A stretch of 64,000 bases of DNA from positions 1 through 64,000 of the forward strand of contig CAZMVB010000001.1 of NCBI GenBank assembly GCA_964569795.1. The letters run 5' to 3'. The DNA is from JAHJDS01 sp964569795 (lineage in GTDB: Bacteria > Desulfobacterota > Desulfarculia > Desulfarculales > JAHJDS01). The notes beneath the pieces are model-generated. The model was not told where the DNA came from, ran no database searches, and saw only the letters and a program-made list of their open reading frames with translations. Below, piece after piece: positions 16,768 to 24,686 of the stretch (within the stretch, counting starts at the first letter, position 1; each line of letters opens with the position of its first letter). Both the position numbers and the translations under genes were made by a program.

Positions 16768-19705
16768 GTCCGGGACCAAACGATTGCCGCCGGCCGAGAC
16801 CCAGCGGATCGACCGGGGCCAGGAACTGCCCTTCACCTTCGGCGGCCGAAGGATGATCGGCCTCGCCGGGGACAGCGTGGCCTCGGCCCTGTTCGCCAAC
16901 CGGGTCCGGATCTTCTCCCGCAGCATCAAGTACCACCGGCCCCGGGGCCTGTACAGCCTGGACGGCGAGACCAGCAACGCCCTGGTGGAGATCGACCGCC
17001 TGCCCAACGTCCGGGCCGAGACGACCCTGCTTCAGGCCGGGATGATCATCAAGGCCCAGAACGTGGCCCCCACGCCCGACTGGGACGCCTGGGGGGTCAT
17101 GGACAAGCTGGACTGGGCCATGCCGGCCGGGTTTTACTATCGCCAGTTCCACAAGCCGTATGACCTCTGGCCCTTTTTCCTGAGACGCATCCGCCAGGCG
17201 GCCGGTATCGGCCGTCTCCGGACCGAGTGGTCCGGCGGCCCGTTCGCCGAGTTTTTTGTAAATACCGACGTCTGCGTCCTGGGCGGCGGCCCGGCCGGAA
17301 TGTCGGCCGCCCTGGCCGCCGCGGACCAGGGGCTCCGGGTGACCCTGATCGAGGCCCGGCCGTGGTTGGGGGGCTTTTACGACTGGCGGGTGGCTGAGAC
17401 GGATGAGGGCCAGACGCTCCATCGGCGGGGGCGGGACCTGGCCCGGGCCACGGCCGGCCGGGAGAATTTGACCGTCCTGGGGCACACCTTTGTCAGCGGC
17501 CTGTGGGGAGACAATCTGGTGACCGCCTTCCAGGTCGGCGGCGAAGGTTTTCCGTACCAGGAAAGGTACGTCGAGGTCCGGGCTCGGGCCGTGGTCGTGG
17601 CCACGGGGTGCCGGGAGAGACCGCTGCTCTTTCGGCACAACGAGCGGCCCGGGGTAATGCAGGTCGGCTGCGCCCATCGCCTGGCCCGGACCTATGGCCT
17701 GCTGCCCGGGGAAAAGGCGGTCTTCAGCGTCGGCCACGACCTGGGCCTCGAGACGGCGGTCGATCTGCACGATCTGGGGCTGCGGATCGGGGCCGTGGCC
17801 GACTGCCGGTTCGAGTGGCATGACCAGGACCTGGTCGAGGCCCTGGCCCAGCGGGAGATCCCGTTTCTGGCCGGCTGGGCCGCCTCGCGGGCCGAGGGGG
17901 ACAAGGTCTTGTCCCACGTGACGTTGTCCAGCTTGGACGGAGCCAATCACCGGCGACTGGGTTGCGATGCCCTGGTCGCTTCGGCCGGCTTGAGCCCGGA
18001 CACCGGGCCGCTGTCCGTGGCCGGGGCCACCTTTGCCTATGACCGGCGGACCAATGCCTACCTGCCCGAAACGCTGCCGCCGCGGATTCACGCCGCCGGA
18101 CGGGTGCTCGGTCTTCAGCACCCTTCGGCCGTCGAGGCCTCGGGCCGGCTGGCCGGCCTCCGGGCCGCCGCTGACTGCGGCCGATCGGTCGAGGCCGAAA
18201 TCGGGCGGACGGAACAGGAGCTGGCCGCCGCCCCGCCGCCGCCCCGGAGTTCGAAACTGGTCCTGGCCCCGGGGATCGAGCAAGGACGAAAAACCTTCAT
18301 CTGCTTTGACGAGGACGCCACGGTCAAGCACGTCGCCCAGGCCTGCCAGCAGGGATTCGACCTGCCCGAGCTGGCCAAGCGGTTCACGGCCACGGGCACC
18401 GGTCCCGGACAGGGGGGCATCCCCGGACACAACCTGCCCCTGGTCATCGCCCAGTTCCGGGGCGAATCGCCCGAGGAATTCGGCCCGACCACCGTCCGGC
18501 CGCCCCTGGTGCCGACCCTGCTGGCGACCTATGCCGCGGGCAACGGTCACCGCTTCAAGGGGACGCCCCTGCACCGGGTCCAGGCCGAGGCCGGGGCCGT
18601 CTTCCGGGCGGCGGGCGACTGGCAGCGGGCCAGGTACTTTTCAGACGACCGATCCTGCGCCGACGAGGTGGCCGCCGTCCGCCGGCGGGTCGGCCTGATC
18701 GACGTCTCGACCCTGGGCAAATTCCGGCTGTTCGGGCCGGACGCCCTGGCCGTCCTGCAACGAATCTACGCCGGCGACATCTCCCGGGTCCGGGAGGGGC
18801 GGCTGTCTTACGTGGCCATGTGCAACGACGACGGCTGCCTGATCGATGATGGGGTCATGGTCAAGCTGGCCGAGAACGACTTTTACTTCACCACCTCGTC
18901 CGGACGGGCCGGCCAGACCGTGGAGTGGTTCCGCTTCCACAGCCGCTACGAGAACTGGGACTACGGCCTGGTCAACCTGACCGACGCCTGGGCCGCGGTC
19001 AACCTGGCCGGTCCCCTGGCGCGGAGCGTTCTGCAGACCCTGACCGACCGGGACCTGGCGGCCGAGACCTTCCCCTACCTGTCGTTCGGGGAAATGACCC
19101 TGGCCGAGACAATCCCGGCCTGGGTGCTGCGTCTCGGATTTCTGGGCGAGGTGTCGTTCGAGATCCACGTCCCGGCCTCCTGGGCCCGGGCCCTGTGGGA
19201 CCGGCTGCTGGAGGCCGGCCGGGATTTTTCGGTCCAACTCTTCGGTCTCGAGGCCCAGAACCAGCTCCGCCTGGAAAAGGGCCACGTCATCATCGGCCAG
19301 GACACCGAACTGCGGACCAACCTCCTGGACCTGGGCCTGGGCTGGCTGTGGGACCGCGGCCGGACCGAGCCCAAGACCCTGGGGGCGGCGGCCCTCCGCC
19401 TGGCCGAAGATCAGCCGGGCCGCTTGAAGCTGGCCGGATTCATGACCGACGACCCGGACCAGACGCCGGGTGACGGGGCGATCGTGGTTGACGATGAGGC
19501 CCACGCCGTGCGGGGCTACGTCACCAGCGCCCGCTACTCCCGGACCCTGGAGCAATCCATCGGTCTGGCCCTGGTCGAGGACCCGTGGCATCTGGAGGGC
19601 ACCCGGCTTCGGATCTTTCAGGGCGGGCTGGGCCGGGACAGGATCGACGCCCGGGTGGTGCCCACCCCGTTCTACGACCCCGAGGGACTTCGGCTCAAGA
19701 GTTGA
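16760..19705 (+). CDS. soxA: Sarcosine oxidase / N-methylglutamate dehydrogenase alpha subunit-like (SoxA)
   Basis: The 981-residue subunit has three parts: an N-terminal ubiquitin-like segment (about residues 10-110) containing the Tyr-His-Arg-Pro-Arg-Gly motif; a dinucleotide-binding domain starting Leu-Gly-Gly-Gly-Pro-Ala-Gly-Met (about residue 175); and a C-terminal GcvT-like domain (from about residue 600) that in homologues binds tetrahydrofolate and accepts the one-carbon unit as 5,10-methylene-THF. The first domain lacks the [2Fe-2S] cysteines, as usual in SoxA. The segment around residues 512-560 matches the family block that normally contains Asp-Val-Thr and Tyr-Thr-Thr-X-Gly-Met, here altered to Asp-Ala-Thr and Phe-Thr-Ala-Thr-Gly-Thr. 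Start is GTG 16760 inside soxD, with GGAGGG 5 bp upstream. Confidence 0.92.
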   Translation: MPRSGTKRLPPAETQRIDRGQELPFTFGGRRMIGLAGDSVASALFANRVRIFSRSIKYHRPRGLYSLDGETSNALVEIDRLPNVRAETTLLQAGMIIKAQNVAPTPDWDAWGVMDKLDWAMPAGFYYRQFHKPYDLWPFFLRRIRQAAGIGRLRTEWSGGPFAEFFVNTDVCVLGGGPAGMSAALAAADQGLRVTLIEARPWLGGFYDWRVAETDEGQTLHRRGRDLARATAGRENLTVLGHTFVSGLWGDNLVTAFQVGGEGFPYQERYVEVRARAVVVATGCRERPLLFRHNERPGVMQVGCAHRLARTYGLLPGEKAVFSVGHDLGLETAVDLHDLGLRIGAVADCRFEWHDQDLVEALAQREIPFLAGWAASRAEGDKVLSHVTLSSLDGANHRRLGCDALVASAGLSPDTGPLSVAGATFAYDRRTNAYLPETLPPRIHAAGRVLGLQHPSAVEASGRLAGLRAAADCGRSVEAEIGRTEQELAAAPPPPRSSKLVLAPGIEQGRKTFICFDEDATVKHVAQACQQGFDLPELAKRFTATGTGPGQGGIPGHNLPLVIAQFRGESPEEFGPTTVRPPLVPTLLATYAAGNGHRFKGTPLHRVQAEAGAVFRAAGDWQRARYFSDDRSCADEVAAVRRRVGLIDVSTLGKFRLFGPDALAVLQRIYAGDISRVREGRLSYVAMCNDDGCLIDDGVMVKLAENDFYFTTSSGRAGQTVEWFRFHSRYENWDYGLVNLTDAWAAVNLAGPLARSVLQTLTDRDLAAETFPYLSFGEMTLAETIPAWVLRLGFLGEVSFEIHVPASWARALWDRLLEAGRDFSVQLFGLEAQNQLRLEKGHVIIGQDTELRTNLLDLGLGWLWDRGRTEPKTLGAAALRLAEDQPGRLKLAGFMTDDPDQTPGDGAIVVDDEAHAVRGYVTSARYSRTLEQSIGLALVEDPWHLEGTRLRIFQGGLGRDRIDARVVPTPFYDPEGLRLKS

Positions 19706-19719
19706 GGGACGTATCCGCC

Positions 19720-20373
19720 ATGCGACGACGCTCGCCGATTTCTTTTCCGACATTGCCGCGTCGGACCGAGACCCGGGACGGCTTCGAGGTCGTCCTGGAG
19801 CACGAGGGGGAGGTGCCGGAACTGGCCCTGGTCGATCTGTCCCATCGGTCCAAGTGGGACCTGCAGGCCGTTGATCTGGACCGACGCCGCCCCTTTGGGG
19901 TGAGGATGCCCGCCGAGCCGGGCCGGGCGGGCCTGGCTGACGGCGTCATGGTCCTGCGCCTGAACCCGACCCAGGCGGCGGTCTGGCACCTGGGGCCGGC
20001 TCCGGCGCCGCCTGACCCGGGACCCGCGTTCACGGAGATCACCGACGGCCGGGCCCTGGTGGCCCTGCTCGGTCCCGGGGTTTTCGACCTGATGTCCAGA
20101 CTGACCAGGCTGGAACTGCGCCCGCCCGAAAGCCGGCCGCCGCTGATGGTCCAGGGCCCGGTCCTGGATGTCCCCTGCCAGATCGTCGTGCTCGACGGCC
20201 GGGAGGACCAGGCGGCCGTCCTGCTGGCCTGGGCCCGGGGCTGGGGCCAGTCAATCGTGGACGAGATCCTGAGCCGGGGGATCGGCCTGGGGCTGGCTCC
20301 GGGAGGCGAGCGGCTGTTTTTCGCCTGGCTCGAGCGCCGGGCGGCGGGCCCCACCGAGGCAGACGAAACTTGA
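19720..20373 (+). CDS. soxG: Sarcosine oxidase gamma subunit-like (SoxG)
   Basis: The 217-residue protein has a divergent aminomethyltransferase-type fold pattern: Leu-Ser-His-Arg-Ser-Lys-Trp-Asp near residue 42, an internal Ile-Thr-Asp-Gly-Arg-Ala block, and a C-terminal Trp-Ala-Arg-Gly-Trp-Gly. Gamma subunits are poorly conserved, so the position right after soxA (14 bp) and the size are the main evidence. ATG 19720 is preferred over an in-frame GTG/ATG inside soxA because the extra residues have shadow-frame composition. It completes the soxBDAG set. Confidence 0.8.
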   Translation: MRRRSPISFPTLPRRTETRDGFEVVLEHEGEVPELALVDLSHRSKWDLQAVDLDRRRPFGVRMPAEPGRAGLADGVMVLRLNPTQAAVWHLGPAPAPPDPGPAFTEITDGRALVALLGPGVFDLMSRLTRLELRPPESRPPLMVQGPVLDVPCQIVVLDGREDQAAVLLAWARGWGQSIVDEILSRGIGLGLAPGGERLFFAWLERRAAGPTEADET

Positions 20374-20424
20374 CCGCGGGCACCGGCCTCATCTAGACTC
20401 GTCTGGAGAGCGAGGAGGAGTCGG

Positions 20425-21396
20425 ATGAAGGTCGCCGTTTTTCAGATCGAGCCCCGGTTGCTGGACGTCCAGGCCAATCTGGACCTGGTCGTGGACCGGC
20501 TCCGGACCGCCCGGGAGCAAGGGGTCGACCTGGCCGTCTTCCCCGAGCTGTGCCTGACCGGATACTTTGTCAGCCACCGTTACCACGAGGTGGCCCTCAA
20601 GCTGGATTCTCCCCAGATCAAGCGACTGGTCGCCGCCACCAAGGGCACCGCGGCCGTGGTGGGGTTCATCGAGGAATCACCGTCCATGAACTTCTACAAC
20701 TCGGCCCTGGTGGCCGTGGACGGCGAGATCCGGTTCACCGCCCGGAAGCTCAACCTGCCCAACTACGGCGTGTTCGAGGAGCGCAAATATTTCGCCCCGG
20801 GCAAGCGGGTGTCCCTGTTTCGGTTGCAGGGCTTCTCGCTGGCCGTGTTCATCTGCAATGACCTGTGGCATCCCTCGCTGCCCTATCTGGGGATCTGCCA
20901 GAAGGCGGACGTGTTCGTCACCGTCTTCAATTCCTCGGAGACCTCCATGGGCGACGAGTTCGACAATGTCGAGACCTGGGGGATCATCAACGCCTTTTAC
21001 GCGCGAGTGTTCGGGGTGTACAACATCTGCGCCAACCGGGCCGGCTCGGAATCGCCCGAGCAATGGCGGAACGTGGGACACCAACCTCCCCGGATCGAGG
21101 ACCCGAACGCCCTCGGCCGCGGCGAGCGCTACGACTTCTGGGGAGGCAGCGAGATCATCAACCCCTACGGCCAGTGCATCGCCAAGGCCAAGCTCAGACG
21201 GCCTGACGAAATTTACGGTGAAATCTCCCGTGACATCTTGCGCCGGAAACGGATTCTGCTGCCCTACCTGCGCAACGACGACCCCTATTTCACCCACCGC
21301 GAACTGCAGCGGATCCTTTACGAGGAAAAGTGGTCCGGCCTGCCCGAGCAGCGCCGGCGCCTGAGCGGGGGCGAGCAGGGCCCCGGCGAGGATTGA
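20425..21396 (+). CDS. Carbon-nitrogen hydrolase (nitrilase superfamily amidase)
   Basis: The 323-residue protein keeps the catalytic triad of the family: Glu in Phe-Pro-Glu-Leu-Cys-Leu (about residue 41), Lys in Arg-Lys-Leu-Asn-Leu-Pro (about residue 109) and Cys in Ile-Cys-Asn-Asp-Leu-Trp-His (about residue 146). Such enzymes hydrolyse amides, carbamoyl groups or nitriles. GAGGAGG precedes the ATG. It follows soxG by 51 bp and is the last gene of the plus-strand block. With an amide-forming AsnB-like enzyme in the same block, it could remove an amide added earlier, but a housekeeping role (for example omega-amidase) is possible. Confidence 0.88.
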   Translation: MKVAVFQIEPRLLDVQANLDLVVDRLRTAREQGVDLAVFPELCLTGYFVSHRYHEVALKLDSPQIKRLVAATKGTAAVVGFIEESPSMNFYNSALVAVDGEIRFTARKLNLPNYGVFEERKYFAPGKRVSLFRLQGFSLAVFICNDLWHPSLPYLGICQKADVFVTVFNSSETSMGDEFDNVETWGIINAFYARVFGVYNICANRAGSESPEQWRNVGHQPPRIEDPNALGRGERYDFWGGSEIINPYGQCIAKAKLRRPDEIYGEISRDILRRKRILLPYLRNDDPYFTHRELQRILYEEKWSGLPEQRRRLSGGEQGPGED

Positions 21397-21456
21397 TCCG
21401 CCGGCCTGGATGGCTGGACCGGCCCGGCCCTCGGCGGCGAGGTCCAGCTTGCCCGG

Positions 21457-23007
21457 TCATGAGCGGTCTGGATTGGCCCGACGGCCGAAGGGTATGCCCA
21501 GTTTACGCATCCGGTACCGGAGCGTTCCCGGATTGATCTCCAACAACTCGGCCGCGCCGCCTTTGCCTTCGATCCGGCCCTGGGCGACGGCCATCGCCTT
21601 CCGGATGTGCCGGCGGACCGCCTGATCCAGGGACAGGTTCGCCGGTTCGTTCCGGAGCCGGCCGGTGACTTTTTGGGGAGAGGTCGGAAAGACAATGCCT
21701 TCGAAATCCAGCGCTCCTTCCTGGCAGAGGATCATCGCCCGCTCGATGGTGTTCTCCAGCTCGCGCACGTTGCCCGGCCAATGGTGGGCCATCAGCCGGT
21801 CCATGGCCCCCGGGGCCACTTCCGGGGCCTGAAACCGGCCCATCTCCATTGCCTTGCGCCGGACGAAATATGGGACCAGTTCGCCGATGTCCTCCTTTCG
21901 TTCCCTGAGGGGCGGAATCACTATGGGAAAGACCTTGAGCCGGTAATATAGATCCTGGCGAAAGGCCCCGGAGCCGACCATTTCCTCCAGATTGCGGTGC
22001 GTGGCGGCGATGACCCGGATGTCCACCTTGGTGACCGTGGTACCGCCCACCCTCTCGATCTCCTTTTCCTGCAACACCCGCAGCAGTCGGACCTGGGCCT
22101 CCCGGGACAGCTCGCCCACCTCGTCCAGAAAGATGGTGCCCCCGTGGGCCCGCTCGAACCGTCCCCGCTGCCGGGACAGGGCCCCGGTAAAGGCCCCCTT
22201 TTCGTGACCGAAAAGCTCGCTATCCAGGAGCGTGCCCGGAATGGCCCCGCAGTTGACCTTGATGAAGGGGCCGTCCCGGCGCGCCGACAGATCATGGATG
22301 TGGCCGGCGACGACCTCCTTGCCCACCCCGGTCTCGCCCAGGATCAGGACCGGGCTCTCCAGGGGGGCCACCTGGCTGACCAGTCGCAAGACGCCGGCCA
22401 GGCCTCCGTCCGCGCCGACGATCCTGGCCCCGGACAGGGACCGCATCTCGTCCTGGAAATACTTGTTGTCATCGGCCAGGCTCTCCTGGAGTCCCAGGAG
22501 TTCCTGATAGCGGCGGCTGTTGGACAGGGCGATGGCCCAGGGGTCCTTGAGCAGACCGACCAGGTGCAGGTGTTCGGGCCGGTAGCGGCCGTGGCCCTCG
22601 GCCAGGAGACAGACCGTGCCCTGCAGCTCGCCCTCGACCCACAGCCGCATCACCAGCAGCGACGCCCCGGTTCGCCCCAGGGCGGCCAGGTAGGTCCGGG
22701 GCAGGGTGTCCGCCCGGTTGCGGTTGGCGATGACCAGGTCCGGGAAGAGCTCCCGGTCATTGATCAGGGCCTGCATCTTCGGTTTCAGCGGGATGTGCAG
22801 GTCGGACAACCGACCCCCCAGATCGTCGGCCATGGCGTGGACCTGAATGGACCGGCTGTCCGGATCATAGAAGTTGAGACAGATCTGATCCGCCGGGATC
22901 AGGTCCCGGACATAGGTGAAAAAGTCGAAGAGGGCCTTCTCGATTTCCAGGCTGCCGCAGATCCGGATGGTGGCCTCCCGGAAGAATTCTTTTTCGTCCA
23001 CGTTCAT
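21457..23007 (-). CDS. Sigma-54-dependent transcriptional activator (GAF-AAA+-Fis HTH)
   Basis: The 516-residue regulator has an N-terminal GAF-like sensor region (about residues 5-180), an AAA+ domain with Walker A Gly-Glu-Thr-Gly-Val-Gly-Lys-Glu, the sigma-54 contact loop Gly-Ala-Phe-Thr-Gly-Ala, Walker B Phe-Leu-Asp-Glu-Val, and a C-terminal Fis-type HTH. There is no receiver domain, so activity is probably set by a small molecule bound to the GAF region. It is divergent from the sulfatase/TRAP block, whose upstream region has a textbook -24/-12 promoter and a long inverted repeat, making it the likely activator of that block. It is convergent with the nitrilase gene. Confidence 0.93.
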   Translation of the reverse strand: MNVDEKEFFREATIRICGSLEIEKALFDFFTYVRDLIPADQICLNFYDPDSRSIQVHAMADDLGGRLSDLHIPLKPKMQALINDRELFPDLVIANRNRADTLPRTYLAALGRTGASLLVMRLWVEGELQGTVCLLAEGHGRYRPEHLHLVGLLKDPWAIALSNSRRYQELLGLQESLADDNKYFQDEMRSLSGARIVGADGGLAGVLRLVSQVAPLESPVLILGETGVGKEVVAGHIHDLSARRDGPFIKVNCGAIPGTLLDSELFGHEKGAFTGALSRQRGRFERAHGGTIFLDEVGELSREAQVRLLRVLQEKEIERVGGTTVTKVDIRVIAATHRNLEEMVGSGAFRQDLYYRLKVFPIVIPPLRERKEDIGELVPYFVRRKAMEMGRFQAPEVAPGAMDRLMAHHWPGNVRELENTIERAMILCQEGALDFEGIVFPTSPQKVTGRLRNEPANLSLDQAVRRHIRKAMAVAQGRIEGKGGAAELLEINPGTLRYRMRKLGIPFGRRANPDRS

Positions 23008-23037
23008 GGGCCTTTCCCCAGGGCAGGGTGTTCTGTG

Positions 23038-23093
23038 GTATTTATCAGTTTACCCGATTTCTGTGGATATTGACAGTCAAAACTGACAAATAC
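23038..23093. promoter_or_regulatory. Inverted repeat, likely binding site of the sigma-54 activator
   Basis: Two 15-bp arms, gtatttatcagttta (23038-23052) and aaaactgacaaatac (23079-23093), are inverted repeats matching at 13 of 15 positions. The centre-to-centre distance is 41 bp, close to four helical turns, as for two bound dimers or half-sites on one face. They lie about 60-110 bp upstream of the -24 element on the plus strand and 31 bp upstream of the activator gene's own start, so autoregulation is also possible. Confidence 0.6.
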
Positions 23094-23150
23094 CTCAGCC
23101 GGCAGGGGGGTCTGATCCTATAATTACATAATATTCAGTTGCTTATATTG

Positions 23151-23166
23151 TGGCACGCTTTCTGCT
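23151..23166 (+). promoter_or_regulatory. Sigma-54 (-24/-12) promoter of the sulfatase/TRAP operon
   Basis: TGGCACG begins at 23151 and CTGCT at 23162; the invariant GG (23152-23153) and GC (23164-23165) are separated by exactly 10 bp, the canonical spacing. Transcription would start near 23177, giving a leader of about 36 bases to the GTG at 23213 and excluding an upstream in-frame GTG that overlaps the promoter. Confidence 0.75.
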
Positions 23167-23212
23167 CCAATACACTCGCTATCCACCCCGTCCTCCCCAA
23201 CAAGGGGCGCCC

Positions 23213-24676
23213 GTGAACGTCATCGTCATCGTGGCCGATACCTGGCGGTTCGATTACCTGGGCTGCTACGGCAACGACTGGATCCAGACCCCCCACCTCG
23301 ACCGCCTGGCCGCCGAGTCAACGGTCTTCCTGAACGCCTACGCCGAGGGCTGCCCGACCATCCCCACCCGCCGGGCCCTGATGACCGGACGCTACACCCT
23401 GCCTTGGCGGGGCTGGGGGCCGCTGCTGCCCGAGGACACCACCCTGGCCGATCGTCTGTGGGGCCTGGGGGTCCGGACGGCCCTGATCACGGACACGGCG
23501 CCCATGCACCTGCCCGGTTACGGCTACGAGCGGGGCTTCGACTTCGTGCAATTCCTCCGCGGCCAGGAGTTCGACCACTTTTACGCCCCGGAGGATTGCG
23601 CCCTGGACCCGGACAGGTTCCACAAGCCGGCCTATGGCCCGGCCGGGTCGGGTCAGGAGAAGACCGAGCTGCCGGCCAGCCGCTACGCCCGCCAGGAACT
23701 GCTGGACTATCTGCCCCAGCGCCAGCACTGGCGAAGCGACGAGGACCAGATGGCCGCCCAGGTCTGCCGGGCCGCCCTGGACTACCTGGAGCGGCGGGAC
23801 AGAAAACGCCCGTTCCTGCTGTGGCTGGACTGCTTCGATCCCCACGAGCCCTGGGACCCGCCCTCGGTCTGGGACCCCGGCCTGGTCTGCCCCTATGACC
23901 CCGACTACGACGGCCCGGACATCATCAACCCGGTCCCGACCTATGTTGACGGCTATTTGACCGGGGCCGAGCTGCACCACATCCGGATGCTCTACGCCGA
24001 GAAATGCACCATGGTTGACAAGTGGCTGGGCCGGGTCCTGGATCGCCTCCGCGACCTGGACCTGTTCGACGATTCGCTGATCTTCTTCCTGTCCGACCAC
24101 GGCCAGCCCTTCGGCCCGGGCGAGCACGGTCACGGCATCATCCGCAAGTGCCGGCCCTGGCCCTATGAGGAGCTGACCCACATCCCGTTCCTGGTCCGCC
24201 TCCCCGGCGCCGCCCCCCGCCGGATCGACTCCTTTGTCCAGACCGTGGACCTGGCCCCGACGGTCCTCGATTTTCTGGGGGTGGACGAGATGCCGCCCGA
24301 AATTCAGGGCCGAAGCCTGATGCCCCTCTTGACGGGTCGGACCGACCTGGTGCGGGACTTCGCCGTGACCGGGTACCACAATTTTTCGTGGAGCCTGGTC
24401 ACCCCCGAGTGGTCGTTCGTCAACTGGCTCCTGGACAAGGGGACCGATGACCCCCGGAAGCTTTTAACCATGTACGGCCGCGGCCGGATGGACGAGCCCG
24501 AGGGCCTGTGGACCTGCACCCCGGGCAGCGTGGCCGAAACGCCCCTGGAAAACGAGCTGTACGATCGCCGGGCGGACCCCTTTCAACTGCGCAACCTGGC
24601 GGCCGAGATGCCCGACCGGGCGGCCGAGATGCATCGCCGGCTTCGGGATTTTTTATTGGGTCTCAAGTCCGGTTAA
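23213..24676 (+). CDS. Sulfatase-fold hydrolase with Thr at the nucleophile position (alkaline phosphatase superfamily)
   Basis: The product (487 residues from GTG 23213) has the sulfatase/alkaline phosphatase fold: metal-binding Val-Ala-Asp-Thr-Trp-Arg at the N-terminus, Leu-Gly-Cys-Tyr-Gly, Met-Thr-Gly-Arg-Tyr, and the second metal site Phe-Leu-Ser-Asp-His-Gly with Gly-His-Gly-Ile. The sulfatase signature (Cys/Ser)-X-Pro-X-Arg instead reads Thr-Ile-Pro-Thr-Arg, with Thr49 (codon 23357-23359) where the formylglycine precursor should be. Thr nucleophiles are typical of phosphodiesterase relatives, so a phosphoester substrate, or a non-formylglycine sulfatase, is likely. No signal peptide, so cytosolic. 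First gene after the sigma-54 promoter; AAGGGG precedes the GTG. Confidence 0.82.
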   Translation: MNVIVIVADTWRFDYLGCYGNDWIQTPHLDRLAAESTVFLNAYAEGCPTIPTRRALMTGRYTLPWRGWGPLLPEDTTLADRLWGLGVRTALITDTAPMHLPGYGYERGFDFVQFLRGQEFDHFYAPEDCALDPDRFHKPAYGPAGSGQEKTELPASRYARQELLDYLPQRQHWRSDEDQMAAQVCRAALDYLERRDRKRPFLLWLDCFDPHEPWDPPSVWDPGLVCPYDPDYDGPDIINPVPTYVDGYLTGAELHHIRMLYAEKCTMVDKWLGRVLDRLRDLDLFDDSLIFFLSDHGQPFGPGEHGHGIIRKCRPWPYEELTHIPFLVRLPGAAPRRIDSFVQTVDLAPTVLDFLGVDEMPPEIQGRSLMPLLTGRTDLVRDFAVTGYHNFSWSLVTPEWSFVNWLLDKGTDDPRKLLTMYGRGRMDEPEGLWTCTPGSVAETPLENELYDRRADPFQLRNLAAEMPDRAAEMHRRLRDFLLGLKSG

Positions 24677-24686
24677 GGAGACTGAC

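Noticed and set aside
15288..20373. Sox genes as thiosulfate oxidation
   Set aside because: The proteins match sarcosine oxidase subunits (FAD, THF-binding and zinc domains), not the SoxXYZABCD sulfur system, which shares only the name.
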